The notes beneath the pieces were generated by a model. That model was not told where the DNA came from. It worked only from the letters and a program-made list of their open reading frames with translations, and did not search any database. Shown here piece after piece: positions 5,933 to 12,053 of a stretch of 12,053 bases of DNA. Within the stretch, counting starts at the first letter, position 1, and every line of letters begins with the position of its first letter. The DNA is taken from NCBI GenBank assembly GCA_002358895.1, contig DEPR01000085.1, positions 2,277 through 14,329 of the forward strand. The letters run 5' to 3'. This DNA comes from Ruminococcus sp. UBA3387. Its GTDB lineage: Bacteria; Bacillota; Clostridia; Oscillospirales; Ruminococcaceae. Made by a program: the position numbers and the translations under genes.

Positions 5933-6547
5933 ATGACATTAGCTGAGTTTGACAATCAGTACAGAGAGAAATATCCTTTGATATGCGGTGTTGATGAAGC
6001 AGGACGTGGACCTCTGGCAGGTGATGTATTTGCTGCTGCGGTTGTTTTTGACAAGGATGTTGTTATCGAGGGAATTGACGACAGCAAGAAGCTTTCCGAG
6101 AAAAAGCGTGAACAGCTTTTTGATGAGATTACTGAAAAGGCTGAGTTTTATGCCATAAGGACCGCAACAGTTGCAGAGATTGAGGAGATAAATATTCTTA
6201 ACAGTGCAATGCTTGCTATGAAAAGAGCAGTTGAGGACCTTGACTGTCAGCCTGATTATGTGCTGGTGGACGGCAACAAGACACCTGATATTGCTTTTAA
6301 AACCGAGGCTGTTGTCAAGGGTGATGCAAAGTCTCAGAGCGTTGCGGCGGCTTCAATTCTTGCAAAGGTTGCAAGGGACAGATATATGAAAGAGATTGCT
6401 GAGAAATATCCTCAGTATCAGTTTGAAAAACACAAAGGCTATGGGACAAAGCTTCACTATGAAATGATTGATAAGTACGGTGCAAGTGATATTCACCGTC
6501 CCTGCTTTTTGAAAAAGTATTATGCAAAAAAATCTGAACAGCCGTGA
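5933..6547 (+). CDS. rnhB: Ribonuclease HII
   Basis: Endonuclease that cuts the RNA strand of RNA-DNA hybrids and starts removal of single ribonucleotides from DNA. The protein is 204 aa. The four metal-binding acids are visible: D21 and E22 in GVDEAGRGPLAG, D113 in VLVDGNK and D131 in KGDAKSQSVAAASI. The RGPLAG motif and the ending HRPCFLKKY are typical. The ATG at 5933 has AGAGG at 5921-5925 with a 7-base gap, and lies one base after the rbgA stop. An upstream in-frame extension inside rbgA is ignored because it lacks a binding site and family similarity. The last 26 bases overlap yraN. Confidence 0.96.
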   Translation: MTLAEFDNQYREKYPLICGVDEAGRGPLAGDVFAAAVVFDKDVVIEGIDDSKKLSEKKREQLFDEITEKAEFYAIRTATVAEIEEINILNSAMLAMKRAVEDLDCQPDYVLVDGNKTPDIAFKTEAVVKGDAKSQSVAAASILAKVARDRYMKEIAEKYPQYQFEKHKGYGTKLHYEMIDKYGASDIHRPCFLKKYYAKKSEQP

Positions 6548-6896
6548 AATCGGTGATATAGGTGAACAGGCAACGGTTGATTTTCTTTTGAAAAACGGAT
6601 ATGAAATTCTGAAAAGGAATTACACAATCCGTGGTGGGGAAATTGATATAATTGCTCAAAAGGATAATGTTATTGCTTTTGTTGAGGTTAAAACCAGAGG
6701 GAAAAACCCAATGGTAACGGGTGAAAAAGCAGTAACGGAAAGTAAGCGTCGGTATATAATAAGAACTGCCGAACATTTTCTCAATACGCTTGAAAAGCCT
6801 TATGACTGCCGTTTTGATGTGGCAGTTGCTGAGGTTTGTGATAGAAAAATTGTGCGTCTGAAGTATTATGTTTCTGCTTTTGATGCAAGCAAATAA
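6522..6896 (+). CDS. yraN: UPF0102 protein YraN, predicted endonuclease-like
   Basis: Member of the UPF0102 family, which has a restriction-endonuclease-like fold; the cellular role is not established. The protein is 124 aa. The family pattern is complete: GEQA near residue 15, NYTIRGGEIDIIAQ with the putative catalytic D42, then FVEVKTR with E55 and K57, which together form a PD-(D/E)xK-like site. The ATG overlaps the 3' end of rnhB by 26 bases, with only a weak binding site, so translation is probably coupled. The rnhB-yraN pairing is widespread in bacteria and suggests a link to nucleic-acid metabolism, but that is inference. Confidence 0.92.
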   Translation: MQKNLNSREIGDIGEQATVDFLLKNGYEILKRNYTIRGGEIDIIAQKDNVIAFVEVKTRGKNPMVTGEKAVTESKRRYIIRTAEHFLNTLEKPYDCRFDVAVAEVCDRKIVRLKYYVSAFDASK

Positions 6897-6913
6897 AAAA
6901 GAAGGGTGATTTT

Positions 6914-8404
6914 ATGTATTACAAAAGTACTCGAAACAGCAGTGTGAATGTGTCATCTGCACAGGCCATTGCACAGGGAATTTCAAAGGACGGTGGACTT
7001 TTTGTACCATCAGAAATTCCAGCACTTACACTTGATGAAATCAAGGCTTTGGGAGAAAAGAGCTATGCAGAAAGAGCTTGGTTTGTATTCTCAAAATATC
7101 TGACAGACTTTACAGATGCTGAAATCAGATACTGCGTTGACAACGCTTATAACGATAAGAATTTTGATTCAGACAATATTGCTGAAATCGCACATCTCTT
7201 TGACGGTACATATATGCTTGAACTCTGGCACGGACCTACTTGTGCATTCAAGGATATGGCTCTGCAGATTCTACCTTATCTTCTTACAACTTCAGCAAAG
7301 AAGATTGAGCTTAACAAGAAGATTGTAATTCTTGTCGCTACTTCAGGTGATACAGGTAAGGCTGCTCTTGAAGGCTTCAAGGATGTTCCTGATACAGAGA
7401 TTATGGTGTTCTATCCTGATGACGGTGTATCTGCTATGCAGAAAAAACAGATGACTACTCAGGAAGGTGCAAACGTTGGAGTTTGTGCTATCAAGGGTAA
7501 CTTTGATGATGCTCAGAACGGCGTTAAAGCTATTTTCACAAATCAGGAAATTGCTAAGACACTTGATGATAATGGTATGATGTTCTCATCGGCTAACTCA
7601 ATCAACTGGGGTCGTCTTGCACCACAGATTATCTACTATATTTCAAGCTATGCACAGCTTGTAAAGGACGGAGAAATCCAGCTCGGCGACAAGATTAACA
7701 TTGTTGTTCCAACAGGTAACTTCGGTAATATCCTGGCAGGCTATTATGCTAAGAAAATGGGGCTTCCTGTTAACAAGCTTATCTGTGCTTCAAATGCAAA
7801 TAATGTGCTTACAGACTTCCTGAGCACAGGCGTTTATAACAGAAACCGTCCATTCCATACAACAATTTCACCATCAATGGATATTCTTATTTCTTCTAAC
7901 CTTGAAAGACTTCTTTATCATCTCTCAGGTGAGGATGATGCTCAGATAAGAGAATGGTTCGGTGCATTGGCTACTGACGGTAAGTACGAAGTTACTGATG
8001 AAGTTAAGGCTATGCTCAGGGACGAGTTCTATGCAGGTTGCTGTGATGATGCACAGACCAAAGCTTGCATCAAGGATATCTATGACAAATATTCTTATAC
8101 TTGCGATACTCATACAGCTGTAGCTGTTAAGGTATATCAGGATTACAGAGAAGCAACAGGCGATACAACAAAGACAATTATAGCTTCAACTGCAAGTCCA
8201 TATAAGTTCTCAGGTTCAGTTCTTGAAGCTCTTGGTGTAGACACAGATACAGATGAATTCGGTCTTGTTGACAAGCTTGCTGAAGCTTCAAAAATCCCTG
8301 TACCTGCATCACTTGCTGAGTTGAAGGACAAGGATATCAGATTCAAGGAAATTATTGATAAGACTGAAATGAAGGAATTTGTGTTCAAGTCTTTGGGAAT
8401 TTAA
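6914..8404 (+). CDS. thrC: Threonine synthase
   Basis: Pyridoxal-phosphate enzyme making threonine from O-phosphohomoserine, the last step of threonine biosynthesis. At 496 aa it is the long type (group with LWHGPTCAFKDMA). The Schiff-base lysine is K113 in AFKDMALQ. The phosphate-binding loop ATSGDTGKAAL (142-152) and the later VPTGNFGNILAGYYAKKMG (from about 265) are clear, and the C-terminal SPYKFSGSVLEAL is typical. GAAGGGTGA before the ATG gives the binding site. It begins 17 bases after yraN with no promoter between, so it appears to be the last gene of the lepB operon. There is no room for a T-box or other leader, so regulation by threonine at this position is not evident. Confidence 0.97.
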   Translation: MYYKSTRNSSVNVSSAQAIAQGISKDGGLFVPSEIPALTLDEIKALGEKSYAERAWFVFSKYLTDFTDAEIRYCVDNAYNDKNFDSDNIAEIAHLFDGTYMLELWHGPTCAFKDMALQILPYLLTTSAKKIELNKKIVILVATSGDTGKAALEGFKDVPDTEIMVFYPDDGVSAMQKKQMTTQEGANVGVCAIKGNFDDAQNGVKAIFTNQEIAKTLDDNGMMFSSANSINWGRLAPQIIYYISSYAQLVKDGEIQLGDKINIVVPTGNFGNILAGYYAKKMGLPVNKLICASNANNVLTDFLSTGVYNRNRPFHTTISPSMDILISSNLERLLYHLSGEDDAQIREWFGALATDGKYEVTDEVKAMLRDEFYAGCCDDAQTKACIKDIYDKYSYTCDTHTAVAVKVYQDYREATGDTTKTIIASTASPYKFSGSVLEALGVDTDTDEFGLVDKLAEASKIPVPASLAELKDKDIRFKEIIDKTEMKEFVFKSLGI

Positions 8405-8420
8405 TTAAGTTTTATGTAGC

Positions 8421-8464
8421 ACCGTCTGGCCAAAGCTTTTTAGTCAGACGGTAAATTCTCTTTT
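8421..8464 (+). terminator. Probable terminator after thrC
   Basis: ACCGTCTG (8421-8428) pairs with CAGACGGT (8445-8452). The stem extends inward by about five more pairs with one G-U and one mismatch to a GCTT loop. It is followed by AAATTCTCTTTT, a discontinuous U-rich tail, so termination may be incomplete. Confidence 0.65.
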
Positions 8465-8479
8465 AGTACTTAAGAGAAT
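8455..8479. repeat. Inverted repeat between thrC and the DUF1540 gene
   Basis: ATTCTCTT (8455-8462) is repeated in inverse as AAGAGAAT (8472-8479) around a 9-base loop. It begins 3 bases after the thrC hairpin and ends 14 bases after the DUF1540 stop on the other strand. It could be a weak terminator for the DUF1540 gene, but only two Us follow on that strand. Together with the neighbouring hairpin it may act as a two-way barrier between convergent genes. Confidence 0.5.
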
Positions 8480-8493
8480 GACAAAGGCAGTAA

Positions 8494-8658
8494 TTAGCTT
8501 CTTGGCTTAAAAGTCTTGCATACTGTTTCATCGCAGCAGTCAGGCTTTGAGCAAGTACAGCAAACATTAATTTTACCGGCTGTGCATTCGTGTGCGTCTC
8601 TGTTGTATACGCAGTTCTTAACGTCGCAGTTAATACCGTAAATTCTTTCGTTTTCCAT
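8494..8658 (-). CDS. Small cysteine-rich DUF1540 protein (54 aa)
   Basis: Function unknown. Most of the protein is one DUF1540-like unit: GINCDVKNCVYN, then HECTAGKINV and CCTCSKPDCC and TVCKTF. It has nine cysteines in 54 residues, at 11, 16, 25, 33, 34, 36, 41, 42 and 47, which suggests metal binding or disulfides. This pattern (C-x4-C, CxA..I.V, TxCxTF) is characteristic of DUF1540, which is common in Clostridia. The ATG at 8658 is preceded by AAGGAG at 8674-8669 with a 10-base gap, so this frame is preferred over a longer overlapping frame with no family resemblance. It is convergent with thrC and divergent from the metallophosphoesterase gene. No convincing promoter was found for it. Confidence 0.85.
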   Translation of the reverse strand: MENERIYGINCDVKNCVYNRDAHECTAGKINVCCTCSKPDCCDETVCKTFKPRS

Positions 8659-8687
8659 TGTTTAATCACTCCTTTTGCAACAGTGGT

Positions 8688-8696
8688 TGCTATAAT
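8688..8696 (+). promoter_or_regulatory. Candidate extended -10 promoter of the metallophosphoesterase gene
   Basis: TGCTATAAT matches an extended -10, and the predicted start near 8703 leaves about 50 bases of leader. No good -35 is found 16-18 bases upstream, where the DUF1540 ribosome binding site lies instead. It is therefore weaker than the other promoters. Confidence 0.45.
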
Positions 8697-8755
8697 ATTG
8701 TGTGCAGAAAGAGAAGTATTATATATGGAAACATTCACCGTCAGGAGGAAAAGAT

Positions 8756-9466
8756 TTGTCGATTTTTGTTATTGCAGATTTGCATTTGTCCTTGTCTGTC
8801 GATAAGCCGATGGATATTTTCGGTGGTTGGACAGATTATGTGAACCGAATTGAATATAACTGGCAGAATAAAGTCAAACCTGAAGATACGGTTGTTATTC
8901 CCGGTGATGTATCCTGGGCAATGAGCCTTGAACAGTCAGCTAAGGATTTTGAGTTTATAAACAAGCTGAACGGCAGGAAAATTATCCTTAAAGGTAATCA
9001 CGATTATTGGTGGAACACAAAGAATAAAATGGATAAGTTTTTTGCTGAAAAAGGCTTTGACACGCTGAACATACTTCATAATAATCATTATGAATATGAG
9101 GGTATCGGAATATGCGGTTCAAGAGGCTGGATAAATGAAACGGAAGAGCCTGCAGATAAAAAGGTGCTTGCAAGGGAAGCAGGCAGACTTACAATGTCTA
9201 TTGAGTCTGCACTTAAAGCGGGGCTTAAGCCTGTGGCGTTTCTCCATTATCCACCTATTTACGGCACAAGCTACAACTATGATATGCTTGAAGTTCTGCA
9301 TAAATATAACATTGAATGGTGCTTTTATGGACATATTCACGGCAGAGGCACGGATTATGCAATAAACGGTACTCGTGACGGAGTTAATTACAGACTTGTT
9401 TCAAGTGATTATCTGAAATTCGACCCGTTGGATATTACGGATATTGTAAAAAAACACTTGAAATAA
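8756..9466 (+). CDS. Metallophosphoesterase, COG1768-like
   Basis: Calcineurin-like phosphoesterase of unknown substrate, expected to use two metal ions. Ordered motifs are complete: DLH (D8, H10), GDVSWA (D51), GNHDYWW (N81, H82), FLHYPP (H164) and GHIHGRG (H193, H195). The protein is 236 aa from TTG at 8756, chosen because AGGAGG at 8743-8748 lies 7 bases upstream and the product then begins MSIFVIADLHLSLSVDKPMD, the usual family start. A GTG start at 8702 would add 18 unlikely residues. There is no signal peptide, so it is cytosolic. The final codons contain the -35 of the tig promoter. The family resembles COG1768; the substrate is not predictable. Confidence 0.92.
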   Translation: MSIFVIADLHLSLSVDKPMDIFGGWTDYVNRIEYNWQNKVKPEDTVVIPGDVSWAMSLEQSAKDFEFINKLNGRKIILKGNHDYWWNTKNKMDKFFAEKGFDTLNILHNNHYEYEGIGICGSRGWINETEEPADKKVLAREAGRLTMSIESALKAGLKPVAFLHYPPIYGTSYNYDMLEVLHKYNIEWCFYGHIHGRGTDYAINGTRDGVNYRLVSSDYLKFDPLDITDIVKKHLK

Positions 9467-9486
9467 TGGAAAATGTATGATATAAT
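9458..9486 (+). promoter_or_regulatory. Promoter of tig-clpP-clpX
   Basis: -35 TTGAAA (9458-9463), a 17-base spacer and -10 TATAAT (9481-9486) preceded by TGA (extended -10). The -35 lies in the last two sense codons of the metallophosphoesterase gene. The predicted start near 9493 leaves a 30-base leader to tig. Confidence 0.87.
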
Positions 9487-9522
9487 ATATAAGATATAAT
9501 TATTTATTGGAGGAATTTTAAA

Positions 9523-10803
9523 ATGAGTTTAAAATCTACAAACAAAGTTGACACAAATAAGGTTGAACTGGAGATAGAGATTTCTGCTGAAGCTTTTGAA
9601 GAAGCTGTAGAAAAGGCTTATCAGAAGGCTAAGAAGAATATCCAGGTTCCTGGCTTCCGTAAGGGTAAGGCTCCTCGTAAGTTGATTGAAAAGACTTACG
9701 GTGAAGGCGTTTTCTATGAGGACGCTGTTAATGCACTCTACGGTCCTGAAGTTGATGCAGCTATTGCTGAAGCAGGACTCGAAATAGTTGCAAGACCTGA
9801 TGTTGAAGTAACTTCAGTTGACAAGGCTACAGGCGTTGCTATCAAGGTTACTTGTGTAACTAAGCCTGAAGTTGAAATTGACGGCTATAAGGGTATAGAA
9901 GTTGAAAAAACTGTCCATTCTGTAACTGATGAAGAAATTGAAAGAGAAGCTAACAAAATCGTTGAAAAGAATGCAAGAATGGTAACTGTTGACGACAGAG
10001 CTGCTGAAATGGGCGACGATGTTGTAATCGACTTTGAAGGCTTTAAGGATGATGTTGCTTTTGACGGTGGTAAGGCTGAAGACTTCACACTTTCACTTGG
10101 TAGTGGTCAGTTTATCCCTGGCTTTGAAGAAGCTGTTGCAGGTCATAATGTTGGCGAACAGTTTGACATCAATGTTACTTTCCCTGAAGATTACGGTGCT
10201 GCTGAGCTTGCAGGTGCACCAGTAGTGTTCAAGATCAACCTCAAGAGCATTTCAAAGAAGGAAGTTCCTGAGCTTGACGACGAAATGATCAAGGATTCAA
10301 CTGAATTTGATACAGTTGATGAATATAAGGCTGACATCAAGAAGAAGCTTGAAGAAAGAGCTGAAAAAGACGCTGACGCAATGGTTGAAGGCAAGCTTAT
10401 GGACGAAGTTATTGCTAAGCTCCAGGCTGAAATCCCACAGGAAATGTATGACAACCGTGTAGCTGAAATGATTGGCGAACTTGAACAGAGATTGGCTCCA
10501 CAGGGCATTTCACTTGAAATGTATCTCCAGTTCTCAGGCGAAACAATGGAAGGTCTCCAGAAAATGTATGCTGAACAGGCTGAAAAGCAGGTTAAGCTCC
10601 GTCTTGCACTCGAAAAGATTGCAGAACTCGAAAACGTTGAGGTTACTGAAGATGAAATCAACGCTGAGTTTGACAAGATTGCAGACCAGTATAAAATGCC
10701 TGTAGAGCAGGTTAAGGTTTACATCCGTGCAGAGGATATGAAGAAGGATATTGCTGTTGGTAAGGCAGTTGAACTTGTTAAAGAATCTGCAAAAATCAAG
10801 TAA
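9523..10803 (+). CDS. tig: Trigger factor (ribosome-associated chaperone, peptidyl-prolyl isomerase)
   Basis: First chaperone to meet nascent chains at the ribosomal exit tunnel. At 426 aa it is full length with three domains. The ribosome-binding domain (residues about 1-115) holds the signature GFRKGKAP (44-51). The FKBP-type isomerase domain spans about 164-243, from GDDVVIDFEGF to VFKINLKSI. The long helical C-terminal chaperone domain follows from about 250 and is rich in Lys, Glu and Ala. GGAGG at 9509-9513 precedes the ATG by 9 bases. Codon use is strongly biased, suggesting high expression. tig-clpP-clpX is a common gene order; here only a hairpin and 73 bases separate tig from clpP. 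Confidence 0.98.
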   Translation: MSLKSTNKVDTNKVELEIEISAEAFEEAVEKAYQKAKKNIQVPGFRKGKAPRKLIEKTYGEGVFYEDAVNALYGPEVDAAIAEAGLEIVARPDVEVTSVDKATGVAIKVTCVTKPEVEIDGYKGIEVEKTVHSVTDEEIEREANKIVEKNARMVTVDDRAAEMGDDVVIDFEGFKDDVAFDGGKAEDFTLSLGSGQFIPGFEEAVAGHNVGEQFDINVTFPEDYGAAELAGAPVVFKINLKSISKKEVPELDDEMIKDSTEFDTVDEYKADIKKKLEERAEKDADAMVEGKLMDEVIAKLQAEIPQEMYDNRVAEMIGELEQRLAPQGISLEMYLQFSGETMEGLQKMYAEQAEKQVKLRLALEKIAELENVEVTEDEINAEFDKIADQYKMPVEQVKVYIRAEDMKKDIAVGKAVELVKESAKIK

Positions 10804-10822
10804 TTAAGTAGTATTATGTCGA

Positions 10823-10852
10823 TTTCGCTCACTTATAAAAAAGTGAGCGAAA
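10823..10852. repeat. Perfect 12-bp inverted repeat between tig and clpP
   Basis: TTTCGCTCACTT (10823-10834), loop ATAAAA and AAGTGAGCGAAA (10841-10852). The stem is strong but has no U-run on either strand, so it is not a standard terminator. It could protect the tig mRNA 3' end, be a processing site, or be a DNA operator for clpP. It does not match CIRCE (TTAGCACTC-N9-GAGTGCTAA) or the CtsR heptad repeat. Confidence 0.8.
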
Positions 10853-10876
10853 AGTGTATTCACAGGAGGTAATTTT

Positions 10877-11464
10877 ATGGCATTGGTACCTTATGTAGTT
10901 GAACAGACAAGCAGAGGTGAAAGAAGCTACGATATCTATTCAAGACTTCTTAATGACCGAATTATTATGCTTTGCGACCAGATTGATGACGCAACAGCAA
11001 GCGTAGTTATTGCACAGTTGCTTTATCTTGAGGGCCAGGACCCTGAAAAGGATATTGACCTTTATATCAACAGCCCGGGTGGCTCAATTTCTGCAGGTAT
11101 GGCGATTTATGATACTATGCAGTATATTAAGTGTGATGTATCTACAATCTGTATCGGTATGGCTGCTTCAATGGGTTCATTCCTGCTTTCAAGCGGTGCA
11201 AAGGGCAAGAGATTTGCACTTCCTAACAGTGAAATTATGATTCACCAGCCTTTGATTGCAGGTGGACTTTCAGGTCAGTGTACTGATATTAAAATCCATT
11301 CCGACCACCTTGTTCGAACAAGAGAAAAACTGAACACACTTCTTGCTCAGAACACAGGTAAATCTGTTGAGCAAATTGCTATTGATACAGAAAGAGATAA
11401 CTTTATGTATGCTCAGGAAGCTATGGAATACGGTCTTATAGACAAGGTTATTACTAACAGATAG
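10877..11464 (+). CDS. clpP: ATP-dependent Clp protease proteolytic subunit
   Basis: Serine protease that forms a 14-subunit chamber and degrades proteins fed by ClpX, ClpC or ClpA. At 195 aa it is full length without an obvious propeptide. The N-terminus [20 protein letters not shown] is canonical. The catalytic triad is S98 in AASMGS, H123 in MIHQP and D174 in DTERDNF. The oxyanion loop [10 protein letters not shown] (65-74) is present. AGGAGG at 10864-10869 gives a 7-base gap to the ATG. clpX starts 11 bases after the stop, so the two are co-transcribed. No dedicated promoter was seen between tig and clpP. Confidence 0.98.
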   Translation: MALVPYVVEQTSRGERSYDIYSRLLNDRIIMLCDQIDDATASVVIAQLLYLEGQDPEKDIDLYINSPGGSISAGMAIYDTMQYIKCDVSTICIGMAASMGSFLLSSGAKGKRFALPNSEIMIHQPLIAGGLSGQCTDIKIHSDHLVRTREKLNTLLAQNTGKSVEQIAIDTERDNFMYAQEAMEYGLIDKVITNR

Positions 11465-11475
11465 GATTGATAAAA

Positions 11476-12053
11476 ATGGCTAATGAATCAATTAAAAGAT
11501 GTAATTTCTGTGGAAAGTCAGAAAAAGCCGTAAGAAATATGTTTTCTGCAGGAAATACTCATATTTGCGATGAATGTGTACTGTTTTGTTATGACATTAT
11601 TGCTGAACAGCAGGGCTTGCCTACTGCCGATGTCCGTCCACCTATCAAGGGTGCCAAGGGCAAGGCTGATGGTCATATTAACCTGAAAAAGCCAGCTGAA
11701 ATCAAGGCAGTTCTTGATGAGTATGTAATCGGGCAGGATGAAGCTAAAATTGCTCTTTCTGTAGCGGTTTACAACCATTATAAGAGAATTATGTCCCTTG
11801 ATGAAACAGGTGATGATGTAGAAATTCAGAAGAGTAATGTGCTATTGCTTGGCCCGACAGGTACTGGTAAAACCTTGCTTGCACAGACTCTTGCAAGACT
11901 TCTCAATGTGCCTTTTGCTATTGCAGACGCTACAACACTCACAGAAGCGGGCTATGTAGGTGATGACGTTGAAAATGTGCTTACAAGACTTATTCAGGCT
12001 GCTGATTATGACGTTGAAGCTGCTTCGAAGGGAATTATCTATATAGATGAAAT
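11476..12053 (+). CDS. clpX: ClpX, ATP-dependent unfoldase, N-terminal part
   Basis: AAA+ unfoldase that recognises tagged or native substrates, unfolds them and feeds them to ClpP. Only 192 codons are present; the gene runs off the right edge with the frame open. The N-terminal zinc-binding domain has C9, C12, C31 and C34 (RCNFCGK and ICDECV). The AAA+ domain follows with the Walker A motif GPTGTGKT and the Walker B motif IIYIDE just before the edge. The motif [18 protein letters not shown] between them is characteristic of ClpX. The ATG at 11476 has only a weak binding site, TAGGAT, which includes part of the clpP stop codon, so translation is probably coupled to clpP. Confidence 0.97.
   Translation, partial: MANESIKRCNFCGKSEKAVRNMFSAGNTHICDECVLFCYDIIAEQQGLPTADVRPPIKGAKGKADGHINLKKPAEIKAVLDEYVIGQDEAKIALSVAVYNHYKRIMSLDETGDDVEIQKSNVLLLGPTGTGKTLLAQTLARLLNVPFAIADATTLTEAGYVGDDVENVLTRLIQAADYDVEAASKGIIYIDE

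Noticed and set aside
6897..6913. Possible T-box or other amino-acid-responsive leader before thrC
   Set aside because: Only 17 bases separate yraN and thrC, far too short for a T-box.
8463..8738. Minus-strand frame of 91 codons over the DUF1540 gene
   Set aside because: It is in another frame from the DUF1540 protein, which has the cysteine pattern and the ribosome binding site; the longer frame has neither.
10191..10676. Minus-strand frame of 161 codons within tig
   Set aside because: Its serine-rich sequence is the mirror of the GAA/GAG-rich coding strand of tig, and it has no binding site.
10804..10876. CIRCE or CtsR operator upstream of clpP
   Set aside because: The palindrome present does not match either consensus, and no CtsR heptad pair was seen in this gap or before tig.
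1..12053. CRISPR array, insertion sequence, prophage, toxin-antitoxin, defence or secondary-metabolite system
   Set aside because: No repeat-spacer pattern, transposase, terminal repeats, integrase or paired toxin-like small genes were found; the genes are almost all conserved housekeeping functions.

Overview
The window looks like chromosomal housekeeping sequence from a low-GC Gram-positive bacterium of the Clostridia, probably close to Ruminococcaceae/Oscillospiraceae. This rests on AT-rich intergenic DNA, strong AGGAGG-type ribosome binding sites, frequent GTG/TTG starts, the block rplS-lepB-rbgA-rnhB-yraN, the pair radical SAM (TIGR03960-type) plus DUF2344, and an SRP RNA gene directly upstream of dnaX. 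The genus cannot be fixed from the sequence alone. I see no mobile element, CRISPR array, phage gene, tRNA or rRNA.

Left end (1-985), minus strand. Reading leftwards there is a promoter and a structured RNA that is best explained as 6S RNA (726-923), closed by an intrinsic terminator. Next is a promoter and a small unknown 93-codon gene (336-617), then a third promoter and the SRP RNA gene (114-247). The start of dnaX follows (1-86, cut by the window edge). Two housekeeping RNAs that act on RNA polymerase and on protein targeting thus lie within about 800 bases, in a region where a plain ORF search shows only spurious frames.

Middle (1040-8460), plus strand. A promoter drives a B12-domain radical SAM protein and an overlapping DUF2344 protein. 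A second promoter and a roughly 150-base structured leader precede rplS (ribosomal protein L19), which ends in a clear terminator. A third promoter starts lepB-rbgA-rnhB-yraN-thrC: signal peptidase I, a 50S-assembly GTPase, RNase HII, a UPF0102 nuclease-fold protein and threonine synthase. These genes overlap or are separated by at most a few dozen bases, and a hairpin follows thrC.

Right end (8494-12053). A tiny cysteine-rich DUF1540 gene lies on the minus strand, divergent from a metallophosphoesterase (COG1768-like) on the plus strand. Then come tig (trigger factor), clpP and the first 192 codons of clpX. Trigger factor meets nascent chains at the ribosome and ClpXP degrades failed or tagged proteins, so this is a nascent-protein quality-control cluster. 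With SRP RNA and signal peptidase in the same window, most of the genes serve ribosome assembly, protein export or protein turnover.

The most notable non-coding result is the promoter set. Seven promoters have two recognisable hexamers, every one has a 17-base spacer, and all carry a TGn extended -10; an eighth candidate has the extended -10 only. Four share CCCTTGA at the -35. No new defence or biosynthetic system is visible.
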